Shown here one piece after another: positions 17,327 through 26,606 of a stretch of 64,000 nt of DNA. The DNA is taken from positions 4,102,001-4,166,000 of the forward strand of contig NZ_CP095071.1 in the NCBI RefSeq assembly GCF_022919575.1, given 5' to 3'. A program made the position numbers and the translations under genes. Origin of the DNA: Gracilibacillus salinarum. Its GTDB lineage: Bacteria > Bacillota > Bacilli > Bacillales > Amphibacillaceae. Each line of letters opens with the position of its first letter. Within the stretch, counting starts at the first letter, position 1. The notes beneath the pieces were generated by a model, which ran no database searches, was not told where the DNA came from, and saw only the letters and a list, made by a program, of their open reading frames with translations.

Positions 17327-19978
17327 CTACTTCCAAACACTCCGCTGTTCCGATTTAGTGACGAATTTATTGGACATGGCACGGTATCTTGCTTTTAATA
17401 ATAACTGCCTTCCTTCTGGTGTTCTCGTATACATATAGGCTGCTTTTCCTAATCTTTTTTTCCAATTTCTCAAAAAGATTTCGACGTGCTCTTTCTTCCG
17501 TCCAATTTCATCAGGTATGGCATGGTAATCATGGCGAACCCATAAACGTTTCCCTGATTGTCGGTGGAGAATATATCTTGGATTGTCAATAGGGTCCAAC
17601 AGCTGTGCCAATGCTTCGAGAAACAGTTTTTGTTCCTGTGTCGTACCATGTTCTAAATAGCCGGACAGACCGCCTCCGTCTTCTTTCTGAATAATGATGT
17701 TGTTGTGCTTCATCGGTGTATGGATAACTCCGATCTCGTAAAAGGTGTGATAGAGTGTTTCGGCGACATGCTTCATCCTTGATTCAAGTGAGGAATTGAA
17801 TAAGACAATCCGGATTGCCCGCCACCAATATGGACTCGATATAACGATTCCAATTAGAAGCCCTATGATCAGTGCTGCCATTAGTTCCTTCCATGAATGA
17901 AGATGGTAGCTATTTTCACCAATGGAATAAAGAATACTCAAAATTGTAGTGATCGTCATGATAAATAACGATTTCACAGTGTTTCGAAATTCAAACATGC
18001 GTGGCAATTGCTGTGAATTAATTTCAACTTCTTCTCTTTTCTTTTCCCCTTTTTGGACAGCTTCCTGCCACTTGTCAAAAAGCCGGTTGCGATCCGTTGC
18101 ACGAGTTAACATGGTATGATTGGTTTGATAGATTGCTTGTTTATCAAATGGAGGCTTTGCAATACGTAAGCGATGGATCCCGGATTGAATAATCGCAACC
18201 TCTGCATCAACCCCATTTAAGGACTGGAACCGTCTGCTTAAAGACTGATAATCATACCCGCCGCTAATCATATGCTGATCAACACAGACTAAGTGCCAAA
18301 TATTCGCTACTTTATCTGGATTGCCACGTTCAGCTCGGATCGCACGGCCGCGCATTTGATTCGTCAGCATAAAACTTCCCACATAGGAGGCAAGGATTAA
18401 CGTATTAACGCTTGGCGCATCCCATCCTTCTCCTAGTAGAGCGGTAGTTCCAACTAACACATCCATTTCACCACTAGCAAAAATGTGAGTGATGACTTTC
18501 ACCATTTCCTGTCTCGATGCACCTTTCCAGGTAATGATGGCATAACGATCATCATGTTCAAGCGTGTTAGCAGTAAATTGCAACCGGTATTTCTCAAGTA
18601 AAGGGAGCACCTGTTTAGGTACAATCACAACAGATCCGGTTAACACACCAATCCGGCATTGATCCGCCACATTTCTGCGAAGTTTCTCAAAGATAGGCAC
18701 CACACCTAACCGAATCAATGGTTTATCTTCGCCGAGATCTTCTTTATAAATGTAATCTGCTAGTATGACTAAGCGCAGCGAATCTTTTTGCGAATTTTTT
18801 TCTAATTGTACGATGTCGATAATGCTGTCCAGCTTCGAAGCACTATGTAATAAAGTCCTTTCCATCGATTTCGTGGCCATTAGTTTCACTTTACGGTGTT
18901 CGATTGCTTTAATCGATGATAGTTGCTTTTTGATTGTTTTTAACGGTTCTTCTTTCGAATCATTATGCTTATCACGGTACAATAAAAAGGTTAATAATTC
19001 CTCTGCCCATTCCAGATCAAAGGAGGGGAGGTCAACTGCCTTTTCATTTAATCTGTCAAAAGGCTTCTTCCAGGCGAGACTATCGATTTCCTTCAAATAA
19101 ATAATCATACTTATAAAATATGAATAGTTTGCCAGTTTCTCTTCAATAGATTCGTCTGACAGTATCCATGGATGATTCTCAATCGTTTGCCGTAATGGTT
19201 CATTATTTAATAAATGTATTCTGATAGATTCTGCTTCATGATGAAAGGTATCAATTGGTTCTTTTTCTTTTGTTGTCATGGACGACATCCAAACATAATC
19301 CTGATGAGGACATAAGTCTCCTTCTTTTACGAGCGCAGCTACTTCAATTTCTTCATCGATCGGTCCACACAATTCAATATACTTATCCCATTCCGATTTT
19401 CCGACATCATAAGGCGGGGTAGCTGTTAAAGCAATCAGCGTCGGATTATCCAACTGGTTTCTGAGGTGCATCGTTGTTTTCCACCAATTTGTTCGCAAAT
19501 GGTGCGCCTCATCTAATACAAGCGTTTGGAAGTTTTGCTGAAAAAGTCGTTCGATAGCAGCATGTTTGGCGTCATTCTCGAGAGGGATTTCTTCTTCTTC
19601 TAAATCATCGAGATCTGTTTCCTGCGCTTGTAATGAATCGTGAAATAACGCATATAATCCTTGATAGGTTGTGATGGTCATAAATGCTGGATTTTTAATA
19701 TCAGTCGAAATCCAGTCGGGCTGCTCCAGCTCCTGCAAAAAAAGCTCTGTAAAACGATCTGCCCACTGGTTACGGATTGCTAGTGTCGGAGCAATAATCA
19801 GGGTAGCTTTATCCAATCTTCTAATTACTTCTAATCCTAGTACCGTTTTACCTGAACCTGGTGGTGCTACCAGATGCAAATGATGGTTCTCGAGATGTTG
19901 ATTTAATTGTTGCAATACGTCTTTTTGATAACTGCGCCAGGGGAAGCAAAACGCAATCCCTTCAGGAAATTGATTCAT
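17327..19978 (-). CDS. Large superfamily II DEAH helicase with two C-terminal membrane segments
   Basis: A protein of about 883 residues. The ResIII-like helicase core shows Walker A 'VAPPGSGKTVLG' (near 40), DEAH in 'LVLDEAHHL' (near 156), 'LTATPP' (near 186) and motif VI 'NQMRGRAIRAERG' (near 560). After an insert rich in charged residues come two strongly hydrophobic stretches near 670-690 ('LFIMTITTILSILYSI') and 703-722 ('MAALIIGLLIGIVISS'). A ~150-residue soluble tail follows, with no motif I recognise. Membrane anchoring is unusual for a nucleic-acid helicase. The start may be the TTG at 19984 or the ATG at 19978. It stands alone, divergent from an ABC exporter operon. The biological role is unknown; DNA repair or phage defence are possibilities only. 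Confidence 0.8.
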   Translation of the reverse strand: MNQFPEGIAFCFPWRSYQKDVLQQLNQHLENHHLHLVAPPGSGKTVLGLEVIRRLDKATLIIAPTLAIRNQWADRFTELFLQELEQPDWISTDIKNPAFMTITTYQGLYALFHDSLQAQETDLDDLEEEEIPLENDAKHAAIERLFQQNFQTLVLDEAHHLRTNWWKTTMHLRNQLDNPTLIALTATPPYDVGKSEWDKYIELCGPIDEEIEVAALVKEGDLCPHQDYVWMSSMTTKEKEPIDTFHHEAESIRIHLLNNEPLRQTIENHPWILSDESIEEKLANYSYFISMIIYLKEIDSLAWKKPFDRLNEKAVDLPSFDLEWAEELLTFLLYRDKHNDSKEEPLKTIKKQLSSIKAIEHRKVKLMATKSMERTLLHSASKLDSIIDIVQLEKNSQKDSLRLVILADYIYKEDLGEDKPLIRLGVVPIFEKLRRNVADQCRIGVLTGSVVIVPKQVLPLLEKYRLQFTANTLEHDDRYAIITWKGASRQEMVKVITHIFASGEMDVLVGTTALLGEGWDAPSVNTLILASYVGSFMLTNQMRGRAIRAERGNPDKVANIWHLVCVDQHMISGGYDYQSLSRRFQSLNGVDAEVAIIQSGIHRLRIAKPPFDKQAIYQTNHTMLTRATDRNRLFDKWQEAVQKGEKKREEVEINSQQLPRMFEFRNTVKSLFIMTITTILSILYSIGENSYHLHSWKELMAALIIGLLIGIVISSPYWWRAIRIVLFNSSLESRMKHVAETLYHTFYEIGVIHTPMKHNNIIIQKEDGGGLSGYLEHGTTQEQKLFLEALAQLLDPIDNPRYILHRQSGKRLWVRHDYHAIPDEIGRKKEHVEIFLRNWKKRLGKAAYMYTRTPEGRQLLLKARYRAMSNKFVTKSEQRSVWK

Positions 19979-20102
19979 GTACAAAAACGCTCCGTTCTTT
20001 ATGGCTTATGCAGATTAGTATACACATTTTTCCTTATTTTTGACACTAAAGCAACAACAATTAAAGGGAATATATGTTAAGCTATCGGTGGAGGTGTAAA
20101 AA

Positions 20103-20897
20103 ATGGAAAAAGAAGTTATTTTATCATTGAAAAATGTATCGAAATCGTTTGGCGGTAGCCGGGTTTTGGAATCTATCAATCTTGATGTCTACCAAGGACA
20201 AATTATTGGTTATATCGGACCAAACGGTGCAGGAAAAAGTACCACAGTAAAAATGATGTTAGGCTTAATCTCCAGTTTTCATGGCGACATCGAAATATTT
20301 GGTGAAGACATTAAAAAAAGCGGTGTTGCTTATAAAAAAAGAATCGGATATGTCCCGGAAAATGGTGAGATTTATGATAGTTTAACTCCACTTGAATATC
20401 TCTCCTTTGTTGGTGGTCTGTATGGAATGGACCAACATGACATTACGACAAAAACAATGGCACTAATGCGTTTATTTGAATTAGAGAATGTGGTGCATAC
20501 GAGAATCTCTTCTTTCTCTAAAGGGATGCGCCAGAAGGTTCTTTTTATTGCAAGTATTATACATAATCCGGATTTGCTGTTTTTAGACGAACCGTTAAGC
20601 GGGCTTGATGCCAACAGTATGATGATTGTGAAGGAGATTCTGGATCAGTTAGCGAGCGAAGGCAAGACAATTTTTTATTCCTCGCATATTATGGATGTCG
20701 TCGAAAAAATCAGCAACAGAATTGTCTTGCTGGCGGATGGGCAAATTGTTGCGGATGGTACATTTGAACAATTACAGCAGCAGAGTCAGGAAGGATCTCT
20801 GGAGGAAATCTTCAATCAGCTGACAGGCTTCGATAAGCATCAGGAAATTGCCAGTTCTTTTGTTTCAATCGTGAAGAATGGTGATCGGAATGAATAA
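20103..20897 (+). CDS. ABC exporter ATP-binding protein
   Basis: A 264-residue ATPase with Walker A 'GPNGAGKSTTVKMML', Q-loop-like 'YVPENGEIYDSLT', signature 'SFSKGMRQKVLFIASI', Walker B 'LLFLDEPLSGLD' and H-loop 'FYSSHIMDVV'. It belongs to the CcmA/EcsA-like exporter group. GGAGG lies before the ATG. The stop overlaps the start of the permease gene. The permease partner suggests a YthP/YthQ- or Ecs-like two-gene exporter. The substrate is unknown. Confidence 0.88.
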   Translation: MEKEVILSLKNVSKSFGGSRVLESINLDVYQGQIIGYIGPNGAGKSTTVKMMLGLISSFHGDIEIFGEDIKKSGVAYKKRIGYVPENGEIYDSLTPLEYLSFVGGLYGMDQHDITTKTMALMRLFELENVVHTRISSFSKGMRQKVLFIASIIHNPDLLFLDEPLSGLDANSMMIVKEILDQLASEGKTIFYSSHIMDVVEKISNRIVLLADGQIVADGTFEQLQQQSQEGSLEEIFNQLTGFDKHQEIASSFVSIVKNGDRNE

Positions 20898-22488
20898 TTT
20901 TAAGTCACTGAAAATCTTGGATATACTGCGCTTCTTTTTCGAGCGAATGCATGTTGATTATCCGATGATGCGCAAGATTTTGCAATTAAAATTAACGATG
21001 GATTCGCGAAGGGTACCGACAATATTTAATGATTCTGAGTCAGATTCAGGCAATCAGTTTTTGAAATCGCTCGGTATTTATGCTTTGATGGGGTTAATCT
21101 TAATAGCCTTCTTAATTGGAGATCAATATATTTTTCAAATGAGTATTCTGTACGGCATTGTCATGTTTATTATCATGACGTCAACGATTTCGGATTTTTC
21201 GAGTGTATTGTTAGATGTTCGAGATAATATGATACTCCATACCAAGCCGGTAGACAGCCGAACGATCAACAGTACAAAAGTAGTACATATTACTCTATAT
21301 TTGTGTCAGCTGACAATTGCCTTTACGGCTATTCCGATGATTGTTGGGCTCGTGAATCACGGTATTGTTTTCTTTCTGTTAAGTATTGTGATCCTGTTTT
21401 TTGTGAATTTACTGATCCTGATTATGACAGCTTTGGTTTATATCCTAGTTTTACGATTCTTTGATGGCGAGAAATTAAAGGATATTATCAATTATATACA
21501 AATTCTATTAAGTATTTCGATGGTCGTCGGCTACCAAGTAGTAGCGCGCTCCTTTGAATTTGTTGATTTGAATGTTCAATTTGATTTCGGCTGGTGGCAT
21601 GTTCTGATGCCGCCGATCTGGTATGGTGCCATCTATGAAATTGTCATGCACGGCGCGTGGAATACAGACTATATCATACTTGCTGTATTAGGTGTGGTAG
21701 TTCCGATTATTGCTATCATCCTTTATATAAAATTGACTCCTGCTTTTGAACGTAATTTGGAGAAGCTTCTAACTAACAACGGCAAGCACAAACAAGTCAA
21801 GGAATGGTGGACTCGCCTGTGGTCGAGGCTGCTGGTCTGGAATAAGGAAGAGCGAATTTTTTTCGATTTCACATCGCGAATGCTGCGAAACGAACGGGAT
21901 TTTAAGTTGAAGGTCTATCCGTCAATCGGAATGGCTTTAGTATTTCCATTTATTTTTATCATTAATGACCTGACGCTGCATTCCTGGGCCGAAATTCGAG
22001 AAGGAAACATGTATTTCACTATGTATTTTTGTTTGGCCTTAATTCCCGCTGGTGTCCAAATGCTTCAGTTTTCTGCGAACGAGAAAGGCGCCTGGGTTTT
22101 TCGAGCACTACCGGTTAGTAATGAGGCAATATTGCATCGAGCAGCGTTAAAAGCATTTTTGGTCCGTTTGTTTATTCCGGTTTATCTTGTATTAGGTGTT
22201 ATATTTCTTGTGATATTCTCGGTTAAGATCTGGACGTTTTTGCTTGGGCTGTTATTGGCAACCGGGATTCACAGCAGAATTTGTTACCGAGTATATCTGA
22301 AAAAGACGATGCCTTTTTCAGAACCATATAAAGGCGCCGAAAGCAAACAAGTTGCAGAGACATTCGCACTGCTGGTCTTAGCGTTATTTCTAGGCGTCAT
22401 CCAATTCATAGCAAATTCTTTCGCAATCGGACCATATATTTTGATCGCAGTATTAGTGGCAGCTAACGTGGTTTTATGGAGGAAATAG
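20890..22488 (+). CDS. ABC exporter permease, large form
   Basis: A 532-residue membrane protein with a soluble start and about ten hydrophobic segments grouped in two blocks. A long cytoplasmic stretch lies between them around residues 285-345 ('LTNNGKHKQVKEWW', 'LRNERDFKLKVYPSIG'). I prefer the ATG at 20890, which overlaps the ATPase stop; an in-frame ATG at 20878 would give four more residues. I do not recognise a specific named orthologue. It completes a two-gene exporter with the preceding ATPase and ends at a terminator. Confidence 0.82.
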   Translation: MNNFKSLKILDILRFFFERMHVDYPMMRKILQLKLTMDSRRVPTIFNDSESDSGNQFLKSLGIYALMGLILIAFLIGDQYIFQMSILYGIVMFIIMTSTISDFSSVLLDVRDNMILHTKPVDSRTINSTKVVHITLYLCQLTIAFTAIPMIVGLVNHGIVFFLLSIVILFFVNLLILIMTALVYILVLRFFDGEKLKDIINYIQILLSISMVVGYQVVARSFEFVDLNVQFDFGWWHVLMPPIWYGAIYEIVMHGAWNTDYIILAVLGVVVPIIAIILYIKLTPAFERNLEKLLTNNGKHKQVKEWWTRLWSRLLVWNKEERIFFDFTSRMLRNERDFKLKVYPSIGMALVFPFIFIINDLTLHSWAEIREGNMYFTMYFCLALIPAGVQMLQFSANEKGAWVFRALPVSNEAILHRAALKAFLVRLFIPVYLVLGVIFLVIFSVKIWTFLLGLLLATGIHSRICYRVYLKKTMPFSEPYKGAESKQVAETFALLVLALFLGVIQFIANSFAIGPYILIAVLVAANVVLWRK

Positions 22489-22496
22489 AGAGAGCA

Positions 22497-22526
22497 GGGC
22501 AGGAGATTGAGTCTTCTGTCCTTTTT
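22497..22526 (+). terminator. Terminator of the two-gene ABC exporter operon
   Basis: GGGCAGGAGA (22497-22506) pairs with TCTTCTGTCC (22512-22521) using two G-T pairs, loop of five, followed by five T. Confidence 0.78.
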
Positions 22527-22535
22527 AATCAGTCA

Positions 22536-22702
22536 AGCTGAGTTCCTGTAATATGTATTATGTTAACTAACCATTGGTAGCCGAGTATCCATATTGAGAT
22601 ATTTAATGTGCTAGGATACCGCTTCGGCCAACCACTCCGTGCCCCACAGGACGCGGAGCCTATTACCGGAGCTTTGCTAAGCAGATAATCTATATCAAAA
22701 TA
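22536..22702 (+). repeat. Dispersed intergenic repeat, short copy
   Basis: The first ~105 bases (from AGCTGAGTTCCT to CGGCCAACCACTCCG) match 48755-48860. The last ~65 bases (GTGCCCCACAGGACGCGGAG to ATATCAAAAT) match 49243-49308. At the second locus the two parts are held about 380 bp apart by extra palindromic sequence, so this copy looks like a deletion derivative or the uninserted form. A fragment (GGATACCGCTCCGGCCA) also occurs near 34098. From 22703 to 22884 I see no gene. Confidence 0.82.
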
Positions 22703-22884
22703 ACTACTTTGTAATAAAACCTTAATCCATAGGAAGTTGTTTATTAATTAAGTCAATTAGGACCGGGTGGTTTATGCTCGGTTTTTCTTACACGTTAGAA
22801 AGCAGGGGATTTTTAACTATGAAGGAAGCGCGACGTAGAGAAAATGATTTCAACCTATTGAGGAAAAGAATGCTTAGATAGATG

Positions 22885-23161
22885 TTATTTGTATTGCAGA
22901 GCTGAAAAGGAGCCAAAAGTGTGGAGCGGAGTAAGGAGATTTGTATCGTTTAGCAGGAAAGGAGCAAAAAGTGTGGAGCAGAGTAAGGAGATTTGTATCG
23001 TTTAGCAGGAAAGGAACCAAAAGTGTGGAGCAGAGTAAGGAGATTTGTATCGTTTAGCAGAAAAGGAGCCAAAAGTGTGAATCAGAGTAAGGAGATTTGT
23101 ATCGTTTAACAGGAAAGGAGCCAAAAGTGTGGAGCAGAGTAAGGAGATTTGTATCGTTTAT
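22885..23161 (+). repeat. 52-bp tandem repeat, array 2
   Basis: AGATTTGTATCG begins at 22937, 22989, 23041, 23093 and 23145, exactly 52 bp apart. A degenerate unit begins at 22885. The conserved part is the same as in array 1 (AGATTTGTATCGTTTAGC, then AGGAAAGGAGCCAAAA). The variable part here is GTGTGGAGCAGAGTAAGG in nearly every unit. From 23162 to 23442 no gene is visible. Confidence 0.93.
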
Positions 23162-23442
23162 ATTTATTACAATAGCCAGCCTAACTCACCCCGTTTTAAA
23201 GTGCTGGTTGGTATTCGATTGATTATAGTTATCCATTTTCTTAATGATTTTACAGTGCGAAGTTTCAATATGCAGGTGATCTGCTCAATATCAGGGATGT
23301 CTTCATATCTGGTTTTGCCGGGTCTCTGAAGATTTCCAGTGGTACAGAAGAACTGTCTTTTTATTTTCACTCTATTACTTTAAAACCATTTCCGTCTTCA
23401 TCAATAGATTCATCTTGATTTTCATTACTTTTTAATTTAACA

Positions 23443-23470
23443 TTTACAATAACAACGTTGTTATTGTAAA
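23443..23470. promoter_or_regulatory. Perfect 28-bp palindrome upstream of the TRAP transporter operon
   Basis: TTTACAATAACAAC (23443-23456) is followed at once by its exact inverse GTTGTTATTGTAAA (23457-23470). The centre is CG, as in many LacI-family operators. It is about 110 bp upstream of dctP. No regulator gene of this type is in the window, so the binder is unknown; a uronate-responsive repressor would suit the context. Confidence 0.75.
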
Positions 23471-23478
23471 ACTAGAAA

Positions 23479-23492
23479 AGTTAACGCTTACA
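23479..23492. promoter_or_regulatory. Candidate CcpA site (cre) upstream of the TRAP transporter operon
   Basis: On the minus strand the site reads TGTAAGCGTTAACT, matching the cre pattern TGNNANCGNNNNCA except at the last base. It lies eight bases after the 28-bp palindrome, suggesting combined induction and carbon catabolite repression. Confidence 0.6.
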
Positions 23493-23581
23493 AAAATGAT
23501 TCTTTTGTTCCTTTTCTATTGAGATTTTGAATGAATAGCTACACAGTTTGATTTCAACAGCATAATTAGGAGTGAGACTAC

Positions 23582-24577
23582 ATGAAAAAGAAAGCGATAT
23601 CATTATTTTGGATAGTTTGTATCACAACTTTTTTGTTAGCGGGATGCAGTGAATATTCTGTTAATGCAGATGGGACAACGACTTTAATTTTGGCTGAAAA
23701 CCAGCCTGCTGATTATCCAACCACTATCGGGGCAAAAGAGTTTGCAAGATTGGTCGAGGAAAAAACGGATGGAAGATATAAAATCAAAGTATATCATGGT
23801 GGTCAGTTAGGTGATGAGAAGAGGGCAGTTGAGCTTACACAGTTAGGGGCGATTGATTTTGTCCGATCAAATACGATCCCTTTAACGGAATTTAATGATC
23901 AAATAGGTGTGTTAGCTATGCCGTTTCTTTTTGAAGACGAAAAGGAAAAATGGGATAAGTTAACAGGGGATGTAGGAAACGATCTTTTGAATACGTTTTC
24001 AGGAACCAAATTAGTTGGTCTGGCATTCTATGACTCTGGTGAAAGAAGTTTTTATAACACGGTAAGGCCGATTAAGTCACCTGAAGATATGAAAGGCTTA
24101 AAGATTCGCGTACAATCCTCTGAATTGGCAATAGATATTGTCGAGTCACTGGGAGCATCAGCGACGCCAATGGATTATGGTGAAGTATATTCTTCACTGC
24201 AAAATGGTGTGATTGATGGAGCGGAGAATAATTTCCCAAGCTACTACACCTCCAGTCATTATAATGTCGCGAAGTATTATACGGTAAATGGTTTTCAGGG
24301 AGCACCTGAAGTTCTTTTATCCTCACAAGAAACGTGGGATCAGCTAAGTGAAGAAGATCAGGCAATATTTAAAGAAGCCGCGATGGAATCAATCGAAGTG
24401 CAGCGTGAGGCATGGGATCAGCTAACAGAAGTCTCTAAAGAAAAAGTAACCGCAGCTGGCAGTGAGCTGATTGAAGTCGATGATGTAAGTGAATGGCGGG
24501 AAGCGGTGCAACCTGTTTATGATAAATATGGTGACACATATCGTAAGTGGATTGAGAGATTAACAGAGGATGAATAA
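23582..24577 (+). CDS. TRAP transporter substrate-binding lipoprotein (DctP family)
   Basis: A 331-residue extracytoplasmic binding protein. The signal peptide ends in a lipobox 'LLAGC' (Cys near residue 22), so it is membrane-tethered. DctP-family landmarks are 'LAENQPADYPTTIGAKEFA', 'GQLGDEKRAVELTQLGAIDF', 'GLKIRVQSSELAIDIVESLG' with the conserved Arg for the substrate carboxylate, and 'GVIDGAENNFPSYYTSSHY'. It is the first gene of a P-Q-M operon behind a palindrome and a cre site. The subgroup resembles sugar-acid binders, and the pectinases at 36-45 kb suggest galacturonate or an unsaturated uronate as substrate. That is inference. Confidence 0.9.
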   Translation: MKKKAISLFWIVCITTFLLAGCSEYSVNADGTTTLILAENQPADYPTTIGAKEFARLVEEKTDGRYKIKVYHGGQLGDEKRAVELTQLGAIDFVRSNTIPLTEFNDQIGVLAMPFLFEDEKEKWDKLTGDVGNDLLNTFSGTKLVGLAFYDSGERSFYNTVRPIKSPEDMKGLKIRVQSSELAIDIVESLGASATPMDYGEVYSSLQNGVIDGAENNFPSYYTSSHYNVAKYYTVNGFQGAPEVLLSSQETWDQLSEEDQAIFKEAAMESIEVQREAWDQLTEVSKEKVTAAGSELIEVDDVSEWREAVQPVYDKYGDTYRKWIERLTEDE

Positions 24578-24606
24578 GTAATTGACATCTATGAAGGAGG
24601 AGTAGG

Positions 24607-25104
24607 ATGAAAACACTAAAAAAAGCAAAGCAGGTCATGGATCATGTATTACTCGGTCTCTCGGTAACGTTAATTGGCATCATAGTCTTAACGATACTAT
24701 TGCAAATATTTACTCGAACATTTTTGGATTTTACTCCCGCATGGTCAGAGGAACTTGCACGTTTATTATTTGTTTGGATCAGTTTTCTCGGGATCGCTTA
24801 CGGTTTTAAAGAAAAACTGCATATTGCAGTCGGATTATTTGTGAAGCGCTTTAATGATAGAACAAAAAGTTTCATAGAATACATGACAAAAGTATTAATT
24901 ATTATTTTTGGTATGGTGTTAATCTATTTTGGCACAGAATTTATGTTGCTGATGAATTATTCAACGATGGCAGGGCTGGGGATTTCCTCTAGCTTTTTAT
25001 ATGCTGCTGTTCCAGTGGCCGGAATTTTCGTCACGATTAATGGAGTTGAGTTGTTATTTACCAAAGGACTGCATCAGGAATATGACGATGCAATGGAGGG
25101 GTGA
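24607..25104 (+). CDS. TRAP transporter small permease (DctQ family)
   Basis: A 165-residue protein with four membrane helices, near residues 15-37, 50-68, 88-108 and 130-152. The conserved stretch 'FTRTFLDFTPAWSEELARLL' with 'FVWISFLGIAYGFKEKLH' is typical of DctQ. A GAAGGAGGAGTAGG site precedes the ATG. It lies between the binding protein and the large permease gene, and works only in complex with DctM. Confidence 0.92.
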   Translation: MKTLKKAKQVMDHVLLGLSVTLIGIIVLTILLQIFTRTFLDFTPAWSEELARLLFVWISFLGIAYGFKEKLHIAVGLFVKRFNDRTKSFIEYMTKVLIIIFGMVLIYFGTEFMLLMNYSTMAGLGISSSFLYAAVPVAGIFVTINGVELLFTKGLHQEYDDAMEG

Positions 25105-25108
25105 GAAG

Positions 25109-26389
25109 ATGGAGATATTATTTTTGATTGGTGGTTTCATATTACTGTTGCTGCTTAGAATACCAATCGCACTCTCCCTTGCTATTGCGTCGATTGGTAC
25201 AGGCATTTATATGGGGATCAGCCCTGCAGCAATTATTCAACAGATGGCATCAGGCTTGAATTCTTTTTCATTACTGGCTATTCCTTTCTTTATTCTGGCT
25301 GGCGAAATCATGAATGAAGGCGGGATTTCGAAACGGTTAATAAATTTAGCAAATGTTATGATTGGAAAAATCAGAGGTGGACTTGCCATGGTCAATGTAC
25401 TGGCCAGCAGCTTCTTTGGTGGTATATCTGGCTCAGCTCTTGCGGATACGTCTTCGTTAGGTTCTGTATTAATTCCGATCATGAAAAAACAGAAGTATGA
25501 TACCGACTATTCGATTGCAGTTACGATTTCCAGCTCAGTGCAAGGTGTACTAATACCTCCAAGTCATAATATGATTATTTACTCGACCGTTGCAGGTGGG
25601 GTTTCCATTGGCGGCCTTTTTATGGGAGGTCTTGTACCTGGCTTATTATTAGGATTAGTGATCATGGTGTTGACCTATCTGATTGCGGCGAAGAAAAATT
25701 ATGCCCGTGGTGAGGTAATCAGTCGCGAAGAAGTGCCAAAAATTGTCCGCGAAGGGTTATTAGGTATCTTTACAATCGTGATTATCATCGGCGGAATTTT
25801 AACGGGGATCTTTACTGCTACTGAATCTGCTGCTATTGCTGTTTTGTACGCTTTTTTCATTACTTTTTTTGTGTACCGGGATATTAAGATATCGAGAATG
25901 GGAGTTATTTTACAAAGAACGTTTAAGACGTTAGCGATGGTGTTATTTTTGATCGGTGCATCCACAGGGTTTGGCTGGTTATTAGCATTGCTCGAAGTGC
26001 CATCGATTGTTTCCAATGGCTTAATTAATTTCTCACCGAATCCGGCTATTACTTTGCTGATGATTCTTATTATTATGTTAGTACTTGGGATGATAATGGA
26101 TATGGCGCCACTAATACTGATTATCACGCCTATTCTGTTACCAGTTGCTACAAATATAGGCATGGACCCTATCCACTTTGGTGTGGTATTAATGCTGGCG
26201 TTAGGAGTAGGTTTAGTAACGCCACCTGTAGGCTCCGTTCTCTTCGTAGGTTCAGCAATCGGGAAACTATCGATAGAAGAAGCAACCAAAGGGATGCTCC
26301 CATTTTATATTGTAATGATCGTGGCGTTATTAATCATCGCATACTTTCCAAGCTTGACTTTATTTTTACCGCATTTGTTGGGGGTTTAA
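25109..26389 (+). CDS. TRAP transporter large permease (DctM family)
   Basis: A 426-residue, roughly 12-helix permease of the DctM family, which couples uptake to the Na+ gradient. Landmarks are 'AIPFFILAGEIMNEGGISKR', 'SSFFGGISGSALADTSSLGS', 'IPPSHNMIIYSTVAGGVSIG' and 'LGVGLVTPPVGSVLFVGSAI'. The ATG at 25109 follows GGAGGGG four bases after the dctQ stop. An upstream in-frame extension to 25001 would overlap dctQ and is not needed. Confidence 0.93.
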   Translation: MEILFLIGGFILLLLLRIPIALSLAIASIGTGIYMGISPAAIIQQMASGLNSFSLLAIPFFILAGEIMNEGGISKRLINLANVMIGKIRGGLAMVNVLASSFFGGISGSALADTSSLGSVLIPIMKKQKYDTDYSIAVTISSSVQGVLIPPSHNMIIYSTVAGGVSIGGLFMGGLVPGLLLGLVIMVLTYLIAAKKNYARGEVISREEVPKIVREGLLGIFTIVIIIGGILTGIFTATESAAIAVLYAFFITFFVYRDIKISRMGVILQRTFKTLAMVLFLIGASTGFGWLLALLEVPSIVSNGLINFSPNPAITLLMILIIMLVLGMIMDMAPLILIITPILLPVATNIGMDPIHFGVVLMLALGVGLVTPPVGSVLFVGSAIGKLSIEEATKGMLPFYIVMIVALLIIAYFPSLTLFLPHLLGV

Positions 26390-26421
26390 ATAAAAGTGAG
26401 GGTAGGCGAAAGATTTATTCT

Positions 26422-26470
26422 AAGCTGTCATGCACGAATTTTAAGAATAGTCGTGTATGCCAGCTTTCTT
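26422..26470 (+). terminator. Probable terminator of the TRAP operon
   Basis: Arms AAGCTGTCATGCACGA (26422-26437) and TCGTGTATGCCAGCTT (26451-26466) pair over 16 bp with one mismatch and one G-T pair, followed by TCTTTATG, a weak T-tract. Confidence 0.65.
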
Positions 26471-26606
26471 TATGTTATAAAGGTATGCTGATACTCAATC
26501 AATGCCTGTTACATTCTGTATCGCTTTGTCTCATTCAAGGTGAATTAAAATGAGATATATATTAAGATAGAAAGTGAGAGATTTCTTAATTTAAGGAGGA
26601 AACAAT

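Noticed and set aside
23129..23370. Short open frames on both strands at the end of array 2
   Set aside because: They start in repeat DNA, have no ribosome binding site and encode nothing recognisable.
25699..26289. 196-codon open frame antisense to dctM
   Set aside because: Sense-strand dctM is a clear family member; the antisense frame has no ribosome binding site and only reflects codon composition.
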